Assembly: GCA_049649525.1 (NCBI GenBank)
Contig: JBARZE010000057.1
Span: 1-64,000, forward strand
Length of the DNA stretch: 64,000 nt
Direction: 5' to 3'
DNA from: JAAURB01 sp049649525
GTDB taxonomy: Bacteria; Cyanobacteriota; Cyanobacteriia; Cyanobacteriales; Microcoleaceae
Below the pieces are notes generated by a model. The model was not told where the DNA came from. It saw nothing but the letters and a program-made list of their open reading frames with translations, and ran no database searches. This document shows positions 54,477 through 64,000 of the stretch, piece after piece (positions within the stretch are counted from its first letter, which is position 1; every line of letters starts with the position of its first letter). The position numbers and the translations under genes are program-made.

Positions 54477-57400
54477 TCAACCCATCGGTAACTCGATGCA
54501 AAACTGTGTACCTTGCCCCACAGCGGATTTCACATCCAAACTGCCACCATGCTTGTCTACAATAATTTGTCGAGCAATAGCCAACCCTAAACCTGTCCCT
54601 TTGCCCACACCTTTGGTGGTAAACAAATGGTCAAAAATTCTCTGCTTCACCTCGGGTGTCATCCCTTTACCATTATCCCCAATCAGAATTTCTACAATAT
54701 TTTCTGCCGTCAGTAGTGCCGTTTTAATCGTAATGATCTGAGGTTTTTCTTCTAACTCTGAGTAAGATAAATCTTGAGCGGTTTCATCAAAAACATCAAT
54801 TGCATTGGCAATGATATTCATGAAAACCTGGTTAAGTTGTCCGGGGAAACACTCCACCTCAGATAATTCTCCGTAATCTTTAACTACTTCAATTGCAGGG
54901 CGGTTTTCACTGGCTTTGAGTCGATATTTCAGAATCAGCAAAGTGCTATCGAGTCCTTCATGGATATTCGCACTCACTTTATGTTCTGTATCAGCCCGAG
55001 AGAAAGTGCGGAGACTAATACTAATATTTTTAATCCGTTCGGTTGCACTTTTCATCGAGTCTAGCATTTGTGGTGTATCTTCACACAGAAAATCTAAATC
55101 AATTTCTTCAGCATTCTCTTGTATGGGTTCGACAGCATCAGGATAGTGGTTTTGATAGAGTTCGAGATGCTCAATCATATCTTGCAGATTTTCCTGAACA
55201 TTGGCAATACTACCATTGAGAAAGCCCAGAGGATTATTAATTTCATGGGCTACCCCCGCCATCAAATTACCTAAAGAAGCCATTTTTTCATACTGCACAA
55301 TTTGTAGTTGAGATTGCTCCAATTTTTGAGCATAAGCTTGAGATTGTTGATAAAGACGGGCATTTTCTAAAGAAATTGCAGCTTGGGTACAAAGGAAATC
55401 GAGAATAACAATTCGCTCTGTTGTAAACGCATTACGGGTTGATAAATTTTTCAGGTATAGAATAGCAATTAAATTTCCCTGGTTGAGGATGGGTAAGCAC
55501 AATACACTCTTCGGTTGCTGCGTTAGTAAGTATTCATCAATCACAGGTAAATCTGTGTTTAAATCGTCAATGATCACAGCTTCTTGAGTATGTTTGACAT
55601 ACTGTATTAATTTCAAAGGTACATCGGAACTGTTGTCTAACGGTTGGGAACAAAGTTCTGTATTATCTAATGTAGCGATGGCTCTAACAAACCATTCTCC
55701 GTTACCCTCAGCCAGCATTAAAGCACAGCGATCGCCGCCCGAATTTTGTAATATAATTTGGGTCAGTTGGCACAATAATTGATCGAGTTCAATGATTCCA
55801 GAAAGGGCTTGAGAAGCTTTGAGTACAGTCGTCAAATCCAAGGTGTTGTTAACGTTGCTGATTGATGTTTGGCTAGTGGTAATAGAATGATGAGTGAAAA
55901 TATTAAACGAGGTAAGACTCGATAAGGTTTCGAGGGGATTGAGGGTTTGTCCAGCAGACTTTAAAATTGAGTGAAGTAAGTTAGGATAGCGAGATTCTAA
56001 GTCATCGGTTTTGGCTTTGGCTCCCCAACGCGCATAGCAGTAGTAAGCTTCCGTCATGTAACCTGCCGCCACTTTTTCTTTACCGTTGGGTTGAGCGGAG
56101 TCTTTAGCGTTGGGTTGAGCGGAGTCTAAGCCCCAATTCAGGTAGAATTTAGCAGCCAGTTCGTTAGTCAGGGCTTCAATGTGTAAATATCCCCTTGTCT
56201 TTGCCTCAGTAATTGCTAATTCATAGTATTCAAAAGCTTGCCCAAACTTACTATTAATCCGACTCACTTCTGCTTCTAATAATAGGGATAAAATTGAGTA
56301 GTTTTCTGGGCAAGTCTGAGCTAATAGTTGAAATTTTTTAGCATAATTATTGATCTTGCCTAAAATATTATTTTGATAATTAATATTAGTTTTATCATAG
56401 AAAAGTTGGGTGAGACTGATGGCTTGATAAAAATCATGCATGACTAATTGAAACTGACTATACAGAGAATCATGAGTTTTCTCTGCTTCTAATCCAAATT
56501 GATAAGCTTCTGAATAATAGCCGTAGCAAAAATGTATAAATGCTTTAGCAAAATAATAGGTGCTATAACCATAAAAATAATTATAATCACTAAAGACTTG
56601 AAGCGCAGATGTCTCATCAAAATTTTCATCGCTTAGGTTTAACGGATCATCAGTCAAACCTTGTAAGTTGAGGATAACTTGGCGTTGAGTCGCAATGGCT
56701 AAAGCAGCAGGCAGCTCTATATTATAAGCAAAATCAAATAGCTTTTTTTGCTCCTTGCTTAGAACTTCTAAGGTTTCAGATAACATAAATTTATTCCAAA
56801 AATTAAACAGAGATCCATGAAAACACCAAGACAATTCCCCTGCTTCCATCGCGGGTTGAAAAGAACGCTCTATCCATTTTAAACCGACTTTTAATGGTCT
56901 TTTCCAGTGACTAATAAAGCTGCCAAATGTCATATAAATTTTACCCCTCAGGGCAAAAACATCTGATTTTTCATTAATACTTAATCCCAACTCCCCAAAG
57001 CCATCTCCTTCGTCATATTTTTCAAACATTGAGCAGAGGACAGTCCCATACCAAAGATAAACAAATCCCGATAGAGGCGTATTGCCATGCTTGATACTCA
57101 GACCCGTCATGTGCAGAATCACAAGTACCATTAGATTTGTATTCGTGATATAAGTTGGGGGGATTAAATTAATCAGTAACTGTAGCATCACTTGTTGCTT
57201 TTCACTTTGCATTTCCGGCAGCATTGCAAAGCTTTGTATATCCCGATTACCAATTAACTCTTCTACTTCTAAATAAACTGAATTGATCTCGGATTGACTG
57301 GGTTTTTCGGGTAACTCTAATCCCAACATGTTTAAATTTTCAAGTGCCGTTTGAATGGCTTTTTCATAAGCCGCATTATTCTGGTAATGTATGAGACGAA

Positions 57401-59987
57401 TGACATTAATACTGGCTTTATCTAATACAGAAGCCGCATTTTTTAAAGTGATTTTAACTAATTCTTCTGCTTTTTCAAATTCTCCCGCGAGGTAATAGCA
57501 TTCGAGACACTCCTGGTAAAGAGAGAATGTCAAAGTGTAATCGATTTCCCAACTCTTAGAGGGTAGAAGCTCAATTCCAGTAGAAAGATAAGAGATACCC
57601 GCCTGATATGCGGTTGACTTTTTGGCTTTTCTACCCGCTACTAAGTTCAAATTACACACCTTCAAAATCTGAGCTTGTTGCAGAATATAATCTCGACCCA
57701 TATTAATATGATTCAGAATATCAAACAGCTTTTCATTGTTATCTAAATCGATAGCAACCTCTGATAAAAGTTCCCCAACAGTATGATGAATATACGCTCT
57801 TTCTGGTTCGGGAATCAGAGCATAAGCAGCTTGTTGAACTCGGTCATGCAAAAATCTATAACTGGGTGAAGAGTGATCGGAAATTGAGAAAGAATGATTA
57901 ATCTTTCCAGGTTGAAAAAACTTATAAACTTCACTTTGAGGCAAAATTAATCCCTGTTGTAATGCTCTCCACAAACCGTCTGCTGTATCCTCTTCCGACT
58001 TCTCACAAACGATTGCTAAAGTAGACAAATCGAACTGATTACCAATACAAGCAGCCAGTTTCAATACCTCTTGAGTTTCTCCGGACAACTTCTGTATCTG
58101 TTGCGCCATAAACGTCACCACATCATCCGTTAACGCTCGTTGCCTCACCAGGGCAATATCACATTCCCAATGCCCGACTGTTCGATCAAACTTAATTAAA
58201 TGATCTCCATATAAACCCAATAAAAACTGAGTGGTAAAAAACGGATTTCCCTTGGTTTTCTGATAGACTAATTCTGTCAAAGGTTGAGCCGCATCTCTGT
58301 CACAATTCAGGGTATCAGCCACTAAACGATTAATATTTCCTGGGGACAATGGCGCTAAAGTGATTGTGTTAATCGTTGCATTTGCTTTTCCCATTTCATC
58401 CAAAATTAACATTAATGGGTGAGCCGGAAATACTTCATTATCTCGATATGCCCCAATCATTAATAAATAGGAATTAGAAGATTCAGTCATCAACAGTTTA
58501 ATTAAATTGAGAGAAGCAGAATCAGCCCACTGTAAATCATCGAGGAAAATGACTAAAGGATGATCTGCAGTTGTGAAAACTTGAATAAACTTACCAAACA
58601 GCAAATTAAAACGATTTTGGGCTGCACTTGCGGGTAATTCTGCCACAGGAGGCTGAGTCCCAATAATTTGTTCTAACTCAGGAACAACATCAATAATAAC
58701 TTGCCCTTGAATTCCGACTGCATGAATAATTTTGCTTTTCCATTGTTGGAGTTGAGCATCACTTTCACTTAATAATTGTCCCATCAAATCTCGCAGCGCT
58801 TGCACAAAAGCAGAAAAGGGAATATTGCGATTGAATTGGTCGAATTTTCCTTTAATAAAGTAGCCTTTTTGCCTGACAATAGGCTTATGAACAACATTTA
58901 CAACCGCTGTTTTTCCAATTCCAGAGAAACCTGCTACCAGCATCATTTCTGCACCACTCCTGAGAGATCCTAATCCCGTCCCCCTGGCTAAAGGGGAAGC
59001 CGGCTTTTGAGATGCTATCCTCTCAAACGCATCAAGCAAGGTTTGCACTTCTGATGCCCTGCCGTATAATTTTTCAGGGATGACGAAGCGATCGCTGATA
59101 TCTCTTTGTGCGAGTTCAAATTCTGTAACTGTGCCTGTTTGTTTGCCTTCCCTCAAACATAATTCCACGTCATACTTCAGCCCCAAGGCACTCTGATAGC
59201 GATCTTCGGCATTTTTCGCCATCAGTTTCAGAACAATTGCTGATACCATTGGGGGAATATCGGGGTTAATCTGATGCGCTGGAGTCGGAAGCTTGGCAAT
59301 ATGACAGTGTATCAGTTCGAGAGGATCATGACTCAAAAACGGTAATTCTCCTGTTAAGAGTTCATACAGGGTGATTCCCAACCCATAAAAATCTGTGCGA
59401 TAATCAATACCTCGGTTCATTCTTCCGGTTTGTTCCGGCGCTAAATAGGCTAAAGTCCCTTCCAATACATTGGGATTTTTAAGTTCTTGGGTTTCTTTGG
59501 GTAGCAGCGAAGCAATACTAAAGTCAATTAGTTTAATTTGTTTAGATTGGGGACAAATCAGAATATTGGCGGGTTTAATATCTTTGTGTACGACATGACA
59601 CTCGATCAAGTCATGTAAAATCTCTGCTAATTGTTGAGTAATTTCTAGTATTTCCAACCAATTTAAAGGTTGATGTTTGATATATTGCTGAAGAGATATA
59701 CCCCCGACATCTTCCATTACTAACGCCACACTATTGCCCCAAGGTTCCAGCCCCAAGGGATGAACAATACCCGAAGTTACTAAGTGTTTAGTAATGGTAT
59801 ATTGGTTATGAAATTGTACTAATTCACTGAAGTTAGGATATTTCCGTTGCAAGACTTTGATAATGACTGAGTGCTGTTGATGGTCTTCTAATGCACGATA
59901 TACCGCTGTTCTGGAACCTTTGTAGAGTTGTTCAATGATCGAGTAGCCGGGGATGTCAGGTAGATTGCTACTTGCTGTGAATGTCAT
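54477..59987 (-). CDS. Ser/Thr kinase - AAA ATPase - GAF - histidine kinase fusion
   Basis: This signalling giant of about 1836 aa has an N-terminal Ser/Thr kinase (about 10-275, with HKDIKPANILI and the modified DFG reading DFS). A regulatory ATPase of the AAA_16 type follows (P-loop GFSGIGKT, Walker B LVIFLDDLQWAD). Next is a long helical TPR-like region, a GAF domain (about 1370-1540) and a histidine kinase with H-box VAHEINNPLG, N-box and G-boxes GDNGKGMTP and GKGTGLGLAI. Such fusions are frequent in filamentous cyanobacteria; signals and targets are mostly unknown. Two segments look like absorbed repeats: 56080-56127 and about 58950-59013. The ATG at 59987 (MTFTASSNLPDIPGY) is preferred over 60062. 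It has no receiver domain. Confidence 0.95.
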   Translation of the reverse strand: MTFTASSNLPDIPGYSIIEQLYKGSRTAVYRALEDHQQHSVIIKVLQRKYPNFSELVQFHNQYTITKHLVTSGIVHPLGLEPWGNSVALVMEDVGGISLQQYIKHQPLNWLEILEITQQLAEILHDLIECHVVHKDIKPANILICPQSKQIKLIDFSIASLLPKETQELKNPNVLEGTLAYLAPEQTGRMNRGIDYRTDFYGLGITLYELLTGELPFLSHDPLELIHCHIAKLPTPAHQINPDIPPMVSAIVLKLMAKNAEDRYQSALGLKYDVELCLREGKQTGTVTEFELAQRDISDRFVIPEKLYGRASEVQTLLDAFERIASQKPASPLARGTGLGSLRSGAEMMLVAGFSGIGKTAVVNVVHKPIVRQKGYFIKGKFDQFNRNIPFSAFVQALRDLMGQLLSESDAQLQQWKSKIIHAVGIQGQVIIDVVPELEQIIGTQPPVAELPASAAQNRFNLLFGKFIQVFTTADHPLVIFLDDLQWADSASLNLIKLLMTESSNSYLLMIGAYRDNEVFPAHPLMLILDEMGKANATINTITLAPLSPGNINRLVADTLNCDRDAAQPLTELVYQKTKGNPFFTTQFLLGLYGDHLIKFDRTVGHWECDIALVRQRALTDDVVTFMAQQIQKLSGETQEVLKLAACIGNQFDLSTLAIVCEKSEEDTADGLWRALQQGLILPQSEVYKFFQPGKINHSFSISDHSSPSYRFLHDRVQQAAYALIPEPERAYIHHTVGELLSEVAIDLDNNEKLFDILNHINMGRDYILQQAQILKVCNLNLVAGRKAKKSTAYQAGISYLSTGIELLPSKSWEIDYTLTFSLYQECLECYYLAGEFEKAEELVKITLKNAASVLDKASINVIRLIHYQNNAAYEKAIQTALENLNMLGLELPEKPSQSEINSVYLEVEELIGNRDIQSFAMLPEMQSEKQQVMLQLLINLIPPTYITNTNLMVLVILHMTGLSIKHGNTPLSGFVYLWYGTVLCSMFEKYDEGDGFGELGLSINEKSDVFALRGKIYMTFGSFISHWKRPLKVGLKWIERSFQPAMEAGELSWCFHGSLFNFWNKFMLSETLEVLSKEQKKLFDFAYNIELPAALAIATQRQVILNLQGLTDDPLNLSDENFDETSALQVFSDYNYFYGYSTYYFAKAFIHFCYGYYSEAYQFGLEAEKTHDSLYSQFQLVMHDFYQAISLTQLFYDKTNINYQNNILGKINNYAKKFQLLAQTCPENYSILSLLLEAEVSRINSKFGQAFEYYELAITEAKTRGYLHIEALTNELAAKFYLNWGLDSAQPNAKDSAQPNGKEKVAAGYMTEAYYCYARWGAKAKTDDLESRYPNLLHSILKSAGQTLNPLETLSSLTSFNIFTHHSITTSQTSISNVNNTLDLTTVLKASQALSGIIELDQLLCQLTQIILQNSGGDRCALMLAEGNGEWFVRAIATLDNTELCSQPLDNSSDVPLKLIQYVKHTQEAVIIDDLNTDLPVIDEYLLTQQPKSVLCLPILNQGNLIAILYLKNLSTRNAFTTERIVILDFLCTQAAISLENARLYQQSQAYAQKLEQSQLQIVQYEKMASLGNLMAGVAHEINNPLGFLNGSIANVQENLQDMIEHLELYQNHYPDAVEPIQENAEEIDLDFLCEDTPQMLDSMKSATERIKNISISLRTFSRADTEHKVSANIHEGLDSTLLILKYRLKASENRPAIEVVKDYGELSEVECFPGQLNQVFMNIIANAIDVFDETAQDLSYSELEEKPQIITIKTALLTAENIVEILIGDNGKGMTPEVKQRIFDHLFTTKGVGKGTGLGLAIARQIIVDKHGGSLDVKSAVGQGTQFCIELPMG
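56080..56127. repeat. in-frame 24-bp tandem repeat in the giant kinase gene
   Basis: Two 24-bp units, each containing GTTGGGTTGAGCGGAGTCT, encode the octapeptide DSAQPN(A/G)K twice, just before the conserved EKVAAGYMTEAYYCYARWG block. Confidence 0.85.
58950..59013. repeat. in-frame palindromic insertion in the giant kinase gene
   Basis: CCCCTGGCTAAAGGGG (58981-58996) is the centre of a dispersed-looking palindrome. On the coding strand it gives about 20 extra residues (SPLARGTGLGSLRSG) between the AFERI helix and the MMLVAGFSGIGKT P-loop, a position where relatives have a short linker. Confidence 0.6.
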
Positions 59988-60062
59988 AGTTGAGGTGAAA
60001 CTTATAGTGATTGGGTTGATCTTATAATGCCCAAAATTACCTTGACTATTACAAGCGTTCAA

Positions 60063-60687
60063 ACATTATAAATTATAGAATACTGCTGTTGATAAATTTG
60101 CTCAAATACAAACCAATAAATGTTTGCCAATACGATTTCAGAATTCTCATAAACCCGCTCAATAGTTAAGCCAGACGAAGAAGCAATACCTTCATCCTAC
60201 TAAGTTTTGCTTTCTTAGTCTATATCTGTTATGAGTCAACAACAAACCACTCATGACAAAATTGAGTCGCGAGGATAATCAACAGGATAAACATACAATT
60301 CACAGTGACTAGAATCGATTTAATCTGTTGCTCAGAGGATATAATGATTTAAAAATGCCCTATTCAAGTCGCTTGAGAGAGCCGGAGTGAGTTGTATAAC
60401 CTAGACAACAACGAAGCAAATATATTACGGTATTTTGAAGCCAAAGAAAGTGAGCATTTCCCTGCATAACCGTTATGATTTGAGACATATGTTTCAGTAG
60501 AAGGATGAAACAGATTCTCACTCAAATTGTCTTTCTGGGATGCAATCATTCAGAGGTGATAAACAATCCCTTTACGGGGAAGCTATTTTAATCATCATCA
60601 TCGGCATATTGAACATCTATGGGTAATCCATCAAAATACTGGAAACTGGTCAAACTCAAGATTTCAGGAGGATACACCATCTCTGAG
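60063..60687. other. intergenic region between giant kinase and sigma-like genes
   Basis: Over 550 bp between divergent genes show no supported reading frame, repeat array or known RNA. A 61-codon minus frame (60364-60549) lacks any protein-like features. Regulatory sites for both genes presumably lie here. An AGGAGG at 60666-60671 may be the ribosome binding site of the next gene. Confidence 0.4.
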
Positions 60688-62016
60688 ATGACAGATGCTA
60701 AAGTCTTCTTTACGCATGTCTTCCCGGAAGTTGTCAGTCAAATGCAGATTCAACAACATCAGGTTGAGTCTCAACTGATGCAGTGGGTGCATCAATCTGA
60801 ACCCAAACATCAGAGTGACAAGGCTGAACTTTGTTTATTGTGTCTAATTTCTGGGGAAATTTTGCTAGTTTGTCGGCATCTCGAAGAACGATTTGGCACA
60901 ACTCATGGGTTTAATTGTCAAGACTTACTGCCTTTTGTACTCGATGAATCGGGGACGGGTGTGTCTCAAACTTCATCTTATTTGTCTTTTTCTCGGCAAA
61001 TTATGCAAAGTTTTGATCCCCAACAAAGCAGTTTAGCCACTTGGACAAATCGGAAGGTAAAATTCCATCCAGAACTCAACCATTTTCTCTTAGAAAGAGG
61101 GGTTTATCAAGTCAGTAACTGGGCTATTTTAAATGATACAAAACCTCAGCAATTAGAGCGTATTTTATCTCAATTTCATCAACTCACCGCTGAAGAAATT
61201 GAATCTCATCGTCAAATCTTATGCTGTTATCATGCCGTTTACCGAAATCCAGGTTCTCGTAAACCCGGAAAACGGTGTCAACCCCCTACCCCGGAACAGT
61301 ATCAAAAAATGGCTGAGATGTTATGTTCTCAATATGAGCGAGACTGTGCTACTAATTTTGTTGCTGTCCAACTTTTAGACTTAGCAAATCGGTTAAGAGA
61401 ATATCGCATTTATGTCCGAGGAAAATATCTCTCTACCCAATCTTTAGATACGGGAGAAAGTGAATCTTGGGCAGCTCGAATTCCGGCTCCAACTGCATCA
61501 GAAAACGAAAATGAAACAGAAGTGAGTGAATTTTTAAATGTCTATCGGCAGCAGTTAATATTAGGATTTAATGCAAGTTTGGCGGAAGTTACTAATCGTT
61601 GGGTGGATAAAATTAAACGGCGAGATAAAGTTAAATCTCAACAATTTTTACAAGCTTTACACCTGTTTCATTGTGAAGGAAAATCAATGGGAGAAATTGC
61701 AAAGATTATCGGACTTCAAGCCCAATATCAAGTTAGCCGTTTACTCAAACTTAAATCATTTCGGGCTGAAATTCGTCAAAATTTAGTTAATGAATTACAG
61801 CAACGTTTGTTAGATTTTCTCAAGAATTCTAATACCTTTGATTCTGAACGTTTAGCTGAAATTCATCAGCCTTTAGTTGAAGCTTTAGATGAGCAAATTA
61901 ATCAATTAATGGCAGATGCTGAATCTGATGCTCATACCGCTAAAGAAAATACAACAGAAACTCAATTTTCCCTCAAACTTTGTAGTTATTTGGATAAAAA
62001 CATGAAAATTAATTAA
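60688..62016 (+). CDS. sigma-70-like HTH protein
   Basis: This protein of about 442 aa is mostly helical. A C-terminal segment (ALHLFHCEGKSMGEIAKIIGLQAQYQVSRLLKLKSFRAEIRQNL) resembles sigma factor region 4 or a related helix-turn-helix. The remaining N-terminal region is not clearly sigma region 2. It is followed 89 bp downstream by a DUF1822 gene, a pairing I associate with cyanobacterial sigma-like regulators; this association comes from general knowledge. The ATG at 60688 is favoured because the 23 upstream residues from 60619 lack character and AGGAGG lies at 60666; the spacing is long. Confidence 0.65.
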   Translation: MTDAKVFFTHVFPEVVSQMQIQQHQVESQLMQWVHQSEPKHQSDKAELCLLCLISGEILLVCRHLEERFGTTHGFNCQDLLPFVLDESGTGVSQTSSYLSFSRQIMQSFDPQQSSLATWTNRKVKFHPELNHFLLERGVYQVSNWAILNDTKPQQLERILSQFHQLTAEEIESHRQILCCYHAVYRNPGSRKPGKRCQPPTPEQYQKMAEMLCSQYERDCATNFVAVQLLDLANRLREYRIYVRGKYLSTQSLDTGESESWAARIPAPTASENENETEVSEFLNVYRQQLILGFNASLAEVTNRWVDKIKRRDKVKSQQFLQALHLFHCEGKSMGEIAKIIGLQAQYQVSRLLKLKSFRAEIRQNLVNELQQRLLDFLKNSNTFDSERLAEIHQPLVEALDEQINQLMADAESDAHTAKENTTETQFSLKLCSYLDKNMKIN

Positions 62017-62105
62017 CCTAAAAACACGATTTATATTATTTTTAATCATAGCTGTTGGATTGCGAATTAACTCAAAAAAGAACTAAATTAAGAGGTACAG
62101 AAACC

Positions 62106-63476
62106 ATGAACAATACAACTTTAAACTTATCTGAAATGATGCTCGATTTTGAGTCATTTCATCCAGACATCGTTGAGCTTAACCCCGAACAAATTAATCA
62201 AGCTTTAAACCTTAGCCAAACGATTGATTCATCTCAACAATGGCGAGTTTATTTAAATGCGTTAGGCTGTTTTGGCTTAGAAAATTGGTTAGCAGAAAAT
62301 TCCTCTGATTTAATTCTCAATACAGAAAACTGTTCCCTTGATAAACCTGAACTTAATTTTTATTCAGACGCGATTTTTCAACTTCAAGTTAATCAATTTA
62401 AAGTATGTTTATTAACTGTTGGTAGCTTAACAGATGAAGTTGTAACAGTGCCTCGAATGGTTCTAGATTTACCTGAATATACTGCTCATTTTTATATTGT
62501 TGTAGAAGTTCAAGAAGAGTTAGAAACCGCCTGCGTTTGTGGCTTTTTCTCCTATCAAGATTGGCAACAATATCAAGCCGCTGCTGCTTTGCAACCTGAG
62601 TTAGATTGGACTTATTCAATTCCTCTGGCTTGGATGAATTTAAATCCGGAACAATTACTGTTGCAATGGCGATGTTTAACACCTGCAAATATTCCTTTAT
62701 TACCTATTCCCAATCGAACCACAGAACTAACAGCAATTGCAGCCGAACTTCAAAAAATTATACCTAATTTACCATCAGAAAATCAAACGATTATCCCTTT
62801 GTGGCAACAGCTATCTTGGCAACAAGCCAGCGTCGTTTTAACTCAATCTGAACTCTTACAATGGGTGTATCAAATTCAAACTATTGAAACACCAAATCCC
62901 TCTATTATTTCCCAACTGCGTCAGCATTTATCAGATATTGTTAAACTCCTGACTCAACCGAGTATTAATGTCAGTCGTTGGTTATCGAATCAATTAGACG
63001 ATATTGCAACAGAGTTATCGTGGATATTGCTACCGAATTTATCTTTAAGTCCCGCAACTGCAATGCGTTCTGGTGCAGACAATTTAACGAATTTGTTGCA
63101 GGAATTACAACAACTTGGGGTAGAGATTCCGCCTGAAATCGGAGGCGCTTATCAAGATTTACAGCTCAATAATACTCCGTTACGGTTGTATACTGTAACA
63201 TGGTCATTAGACAGCGTTGAAACCAACCCAGAATGGATATTGCTGCTCATACTCGGCACACCCAGCGGCGTTAATTTACCCTCTGGAGTGGGGTTACGAG
63301 TCAGCGATGCCACAGAGATATTAGATGAGCAACAATTAAGTCGTGAAAGTTCTATTCCTTATCTTTATACTCAGGTAATAGGAAGCTGGCACGAAAAGTT
63401 TATTGTGACATTAACAACCGCTTCAGGCACCGAAGAAACCTTACCACCATTAACCTTTAATCCCGACTCTAATTAA
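62106..63476 (+). CDS. DUF1822 family protein
   Basis: This 456-aa protein matches the cyanobacterial DUF1822 family: N-terminal IVELNPEQINQALNLSQ, WRVYLNALGCFGLENWL, then YIVVEVQEELETACVCGFFSYQDW. The C-terminal half ends in a beta-rich domain (LYTVTWSLDSVETNPEWILLLIL). Function is unknown. AAGAGGTACAG precedes the ATG at 62106. It follows the sigma-like gene on the same strand and is convergent, 4 bp apart, with the lipase gene. Confidence 0.85.
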   Translation: MNNTTLNLSEMMLDFESFHPDIVELNPEQINQALNLSQTIDSSQQWRVYLNALGCFGLENWLAENSSDLILNTENCSLDKPELNFYSDAIFQLQVNQFKVCLLTVGSLTDEVVTVPRMVLDLPEYTAHFYIVVEVQEELETACVCGFFSYQDWQQYQAAAALQPELDWTYSIPLAWMNLNPEQLLLQWRCLTPANIPLLPIPNRTTELTAIAAELQKIIPNLPSENQTIIPLWQQLSWQQASVVLTQSELLQWVYQIQTIETPNPSIISQLRQHLSDIVKLLTQPSINVSRWLSNQLDDIATELSWILLPNLSLSPATAMRSGADNLTNLLQELQQLGVEIPPEIGGAYQDLQLNNTPLRLYTVTWSLDSVETNPEWILLLILGTPSGVNLPSGVGLRVSDATEILDEQQLSRESSIPYLYTQVIGSWHEKFIVTLTTASGTEETLPPLTFNPDSN

Positions 63477-63480
63477 GTGG

Positions 63481-64000
63481 TTAATTCGCAACTGTAGATG
63501 ATTTAATCGGTTGAGATAATACTTCTGCGACTGTATGAAGAATGCGTCTGTCTCGTACCATCCAAGCATGGAGTAAAATATCGAGCTTGATTTCTTCTCC
63601 CGCCGATAATTGAGAGCTATTTGCCGGGACAATCATCCCATCAAAGGGAGTCCAAATTGAGGTAAAATTGAGTTGATTCAGTTGATCAATATCTTGATTT
63701 AAGTCTTTTAAAAAATTGCTATCGGGGCGCATTTGAACTGTACCGGGCGTGATATAAAAGTACGCTGTCCAAGTGCCATGATGAGGCGAAGAAATTGTGA
63801 TAAAACGTTGGACACGATTAATTCCACCGAGGCGTTGAATATAATATCGACTCACAATTCCCCCCATACTAAAACCGACTAAATCGATATATTGATCGGG
63901 GGGAAAGGTTTTTTCAACATAGTCTTTAATTTGCTCAGCTAATTGATTGAGTTGCAGAAATCCCCATCTGGGTAGAAGGTTAAAACTGTGAACTTCCCAA
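63481..64000 (-). CDS. alpha/beta-hydrolase lipase, partial
   Basis: The C-terminal 172 residues of a lipase/esterase are present, and the frame stays open to the window edge. The nucleophile elbow DLVGFSMGGIVSRYYI is at about 63840-63885, followed by ITISSPHHGTWTA, FLKDLNQD and DGMIVPANSS, which could carry the Asp. The late His may be that of LLHAW. This order matches triacylglycerol-lipase or PGAP1-like cyanobacterial hydrolases. The N-terminus lies beyond base 64000. Confidence 0.85.
   Translation of the reverse strand, partial: WEVHSFNLLPRWGFLQLNQLAEQIKDYVEKTFPPDQYIDLVGFSMGGIVSRYYIQRLGGINRVQRFITISSPHHGTWTAYFYITPGTVQMRPDSNFLKDLNQDIDQLNQLNFTSIWTPFDGMIVPANSSQLSAGEEIKLDILLHAWMVRDRRILHTVAEVLSQPIKSSTVAN

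Noticed and set aside
60364..60549. 61-codon minus-strand frame
   Set aside because: Composition and lack of a ribosome binding site suggest chance in an intergenic region.
1..64000. CRISPR arrays
   Set aside because: All tandem repeats seen are 7-24 bp units without spacers, or a 126-bp direct duplication. None has the repeat-spacer pattern.
1..64000. Insertion sequence or phage genes
   Set aside because: No transposase, integrase, resolvase or phage structural protein was found in any frame I examined. The island is bounded by repeats only.

Overview
The window is chromosomal DNA from a cyanobacterium, most likely a filamentous oscillatorian (Lyngbya, Limnoraphis, Planktothrix or Oscillatoria type; the genus is inferred). 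The support is a CURT1/CAAD thylakoid protein, an NDH-1 subunit 4, cyanobacterial GlgC, MutS2, a Ser/Thr-kinase/AAA/histidine-kinase giant, DUF1822, frequent HIP1 octamers (GCGATCGC) and abundant heptanucleotide tandem arrays like the STRR repeats of filamentous cyanobacteria. No phage genes, transposase or CRISPR array is visible. The one tRNA is tRNA-Pro(UGG).

Layout. 0-2 kb: an MNIO (DUF692) plus DUF2063 pair of the RiPP-modification type, preceded by a 126-bp tandem duplication and with no precursor gene in view. 2-7.4 kb: GH38 alpha-mannosidase, an unknown protein and a GlcNAc-kinase-like protein, suggesting glycan turnover. 7.4-18 kb: housekeeping genes (CurT-like, HEAT-repeat protein, RidA, pentapeptide protein, DnaJ, ndhD, fumC). 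18-22.7 kb: a dynamin-like GTPase with a TerB-like N-terminus between a coiled-coil membrane protein and a small TerB protein. 22.8-27.2 kb: glgC, a two-domain histidine phosphatase and a dihydroorotase-like protein that lacks metal ligands. 27.5-30.7 kb: five small unrelated accessory genes, several separated by shared repeat modules. 30.9-38.8 kb: mutS2, an MFS sugar transporter, gpsA, aroH, sppA and an EamA transporter. 38.9-52.6 kb: treZ and treY, the trehalose-from-glycogen pair, split by about 9 kb of biosynthetic genes. 52.7-64 kb: ACT-domain protein, GNAT, tRNA-Pro, the giant kinase, a sigma-like regulator with DUF1822, and a lipase cut by the window end.

The most interesting region is the insert between treZ and treY. 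It encodes a stand-alone adenylation-thiolation-reductase (A-T-R) NRPS, an SDR, a sulfotransferase, a cupin, a formyltransferase, an NPP-motif methyltransferase and an Fe(II)/2-oxoglutarate dioxygenase, all on the minus strand. I do not recognise this gene set as a described pathway; it suggests a small amino-acid-derived aldehyde or alcohol that is N-formylated, N-methylated, hydroxylated and sulfated. TTAGGTG-type heptamer arrays sit at both ends and inside the island, surround a four-helix-bundle (S23) gene, and supply the stop codons of the NRPS and the dioxygenase.

A second theme is that dispersed repeats abut or form gene ends across the window (SRPBCC gene, GlcNAc kinase, SppA, the 57-aa membrane protein), and two repeats are read through in frame inside the giant kinase.
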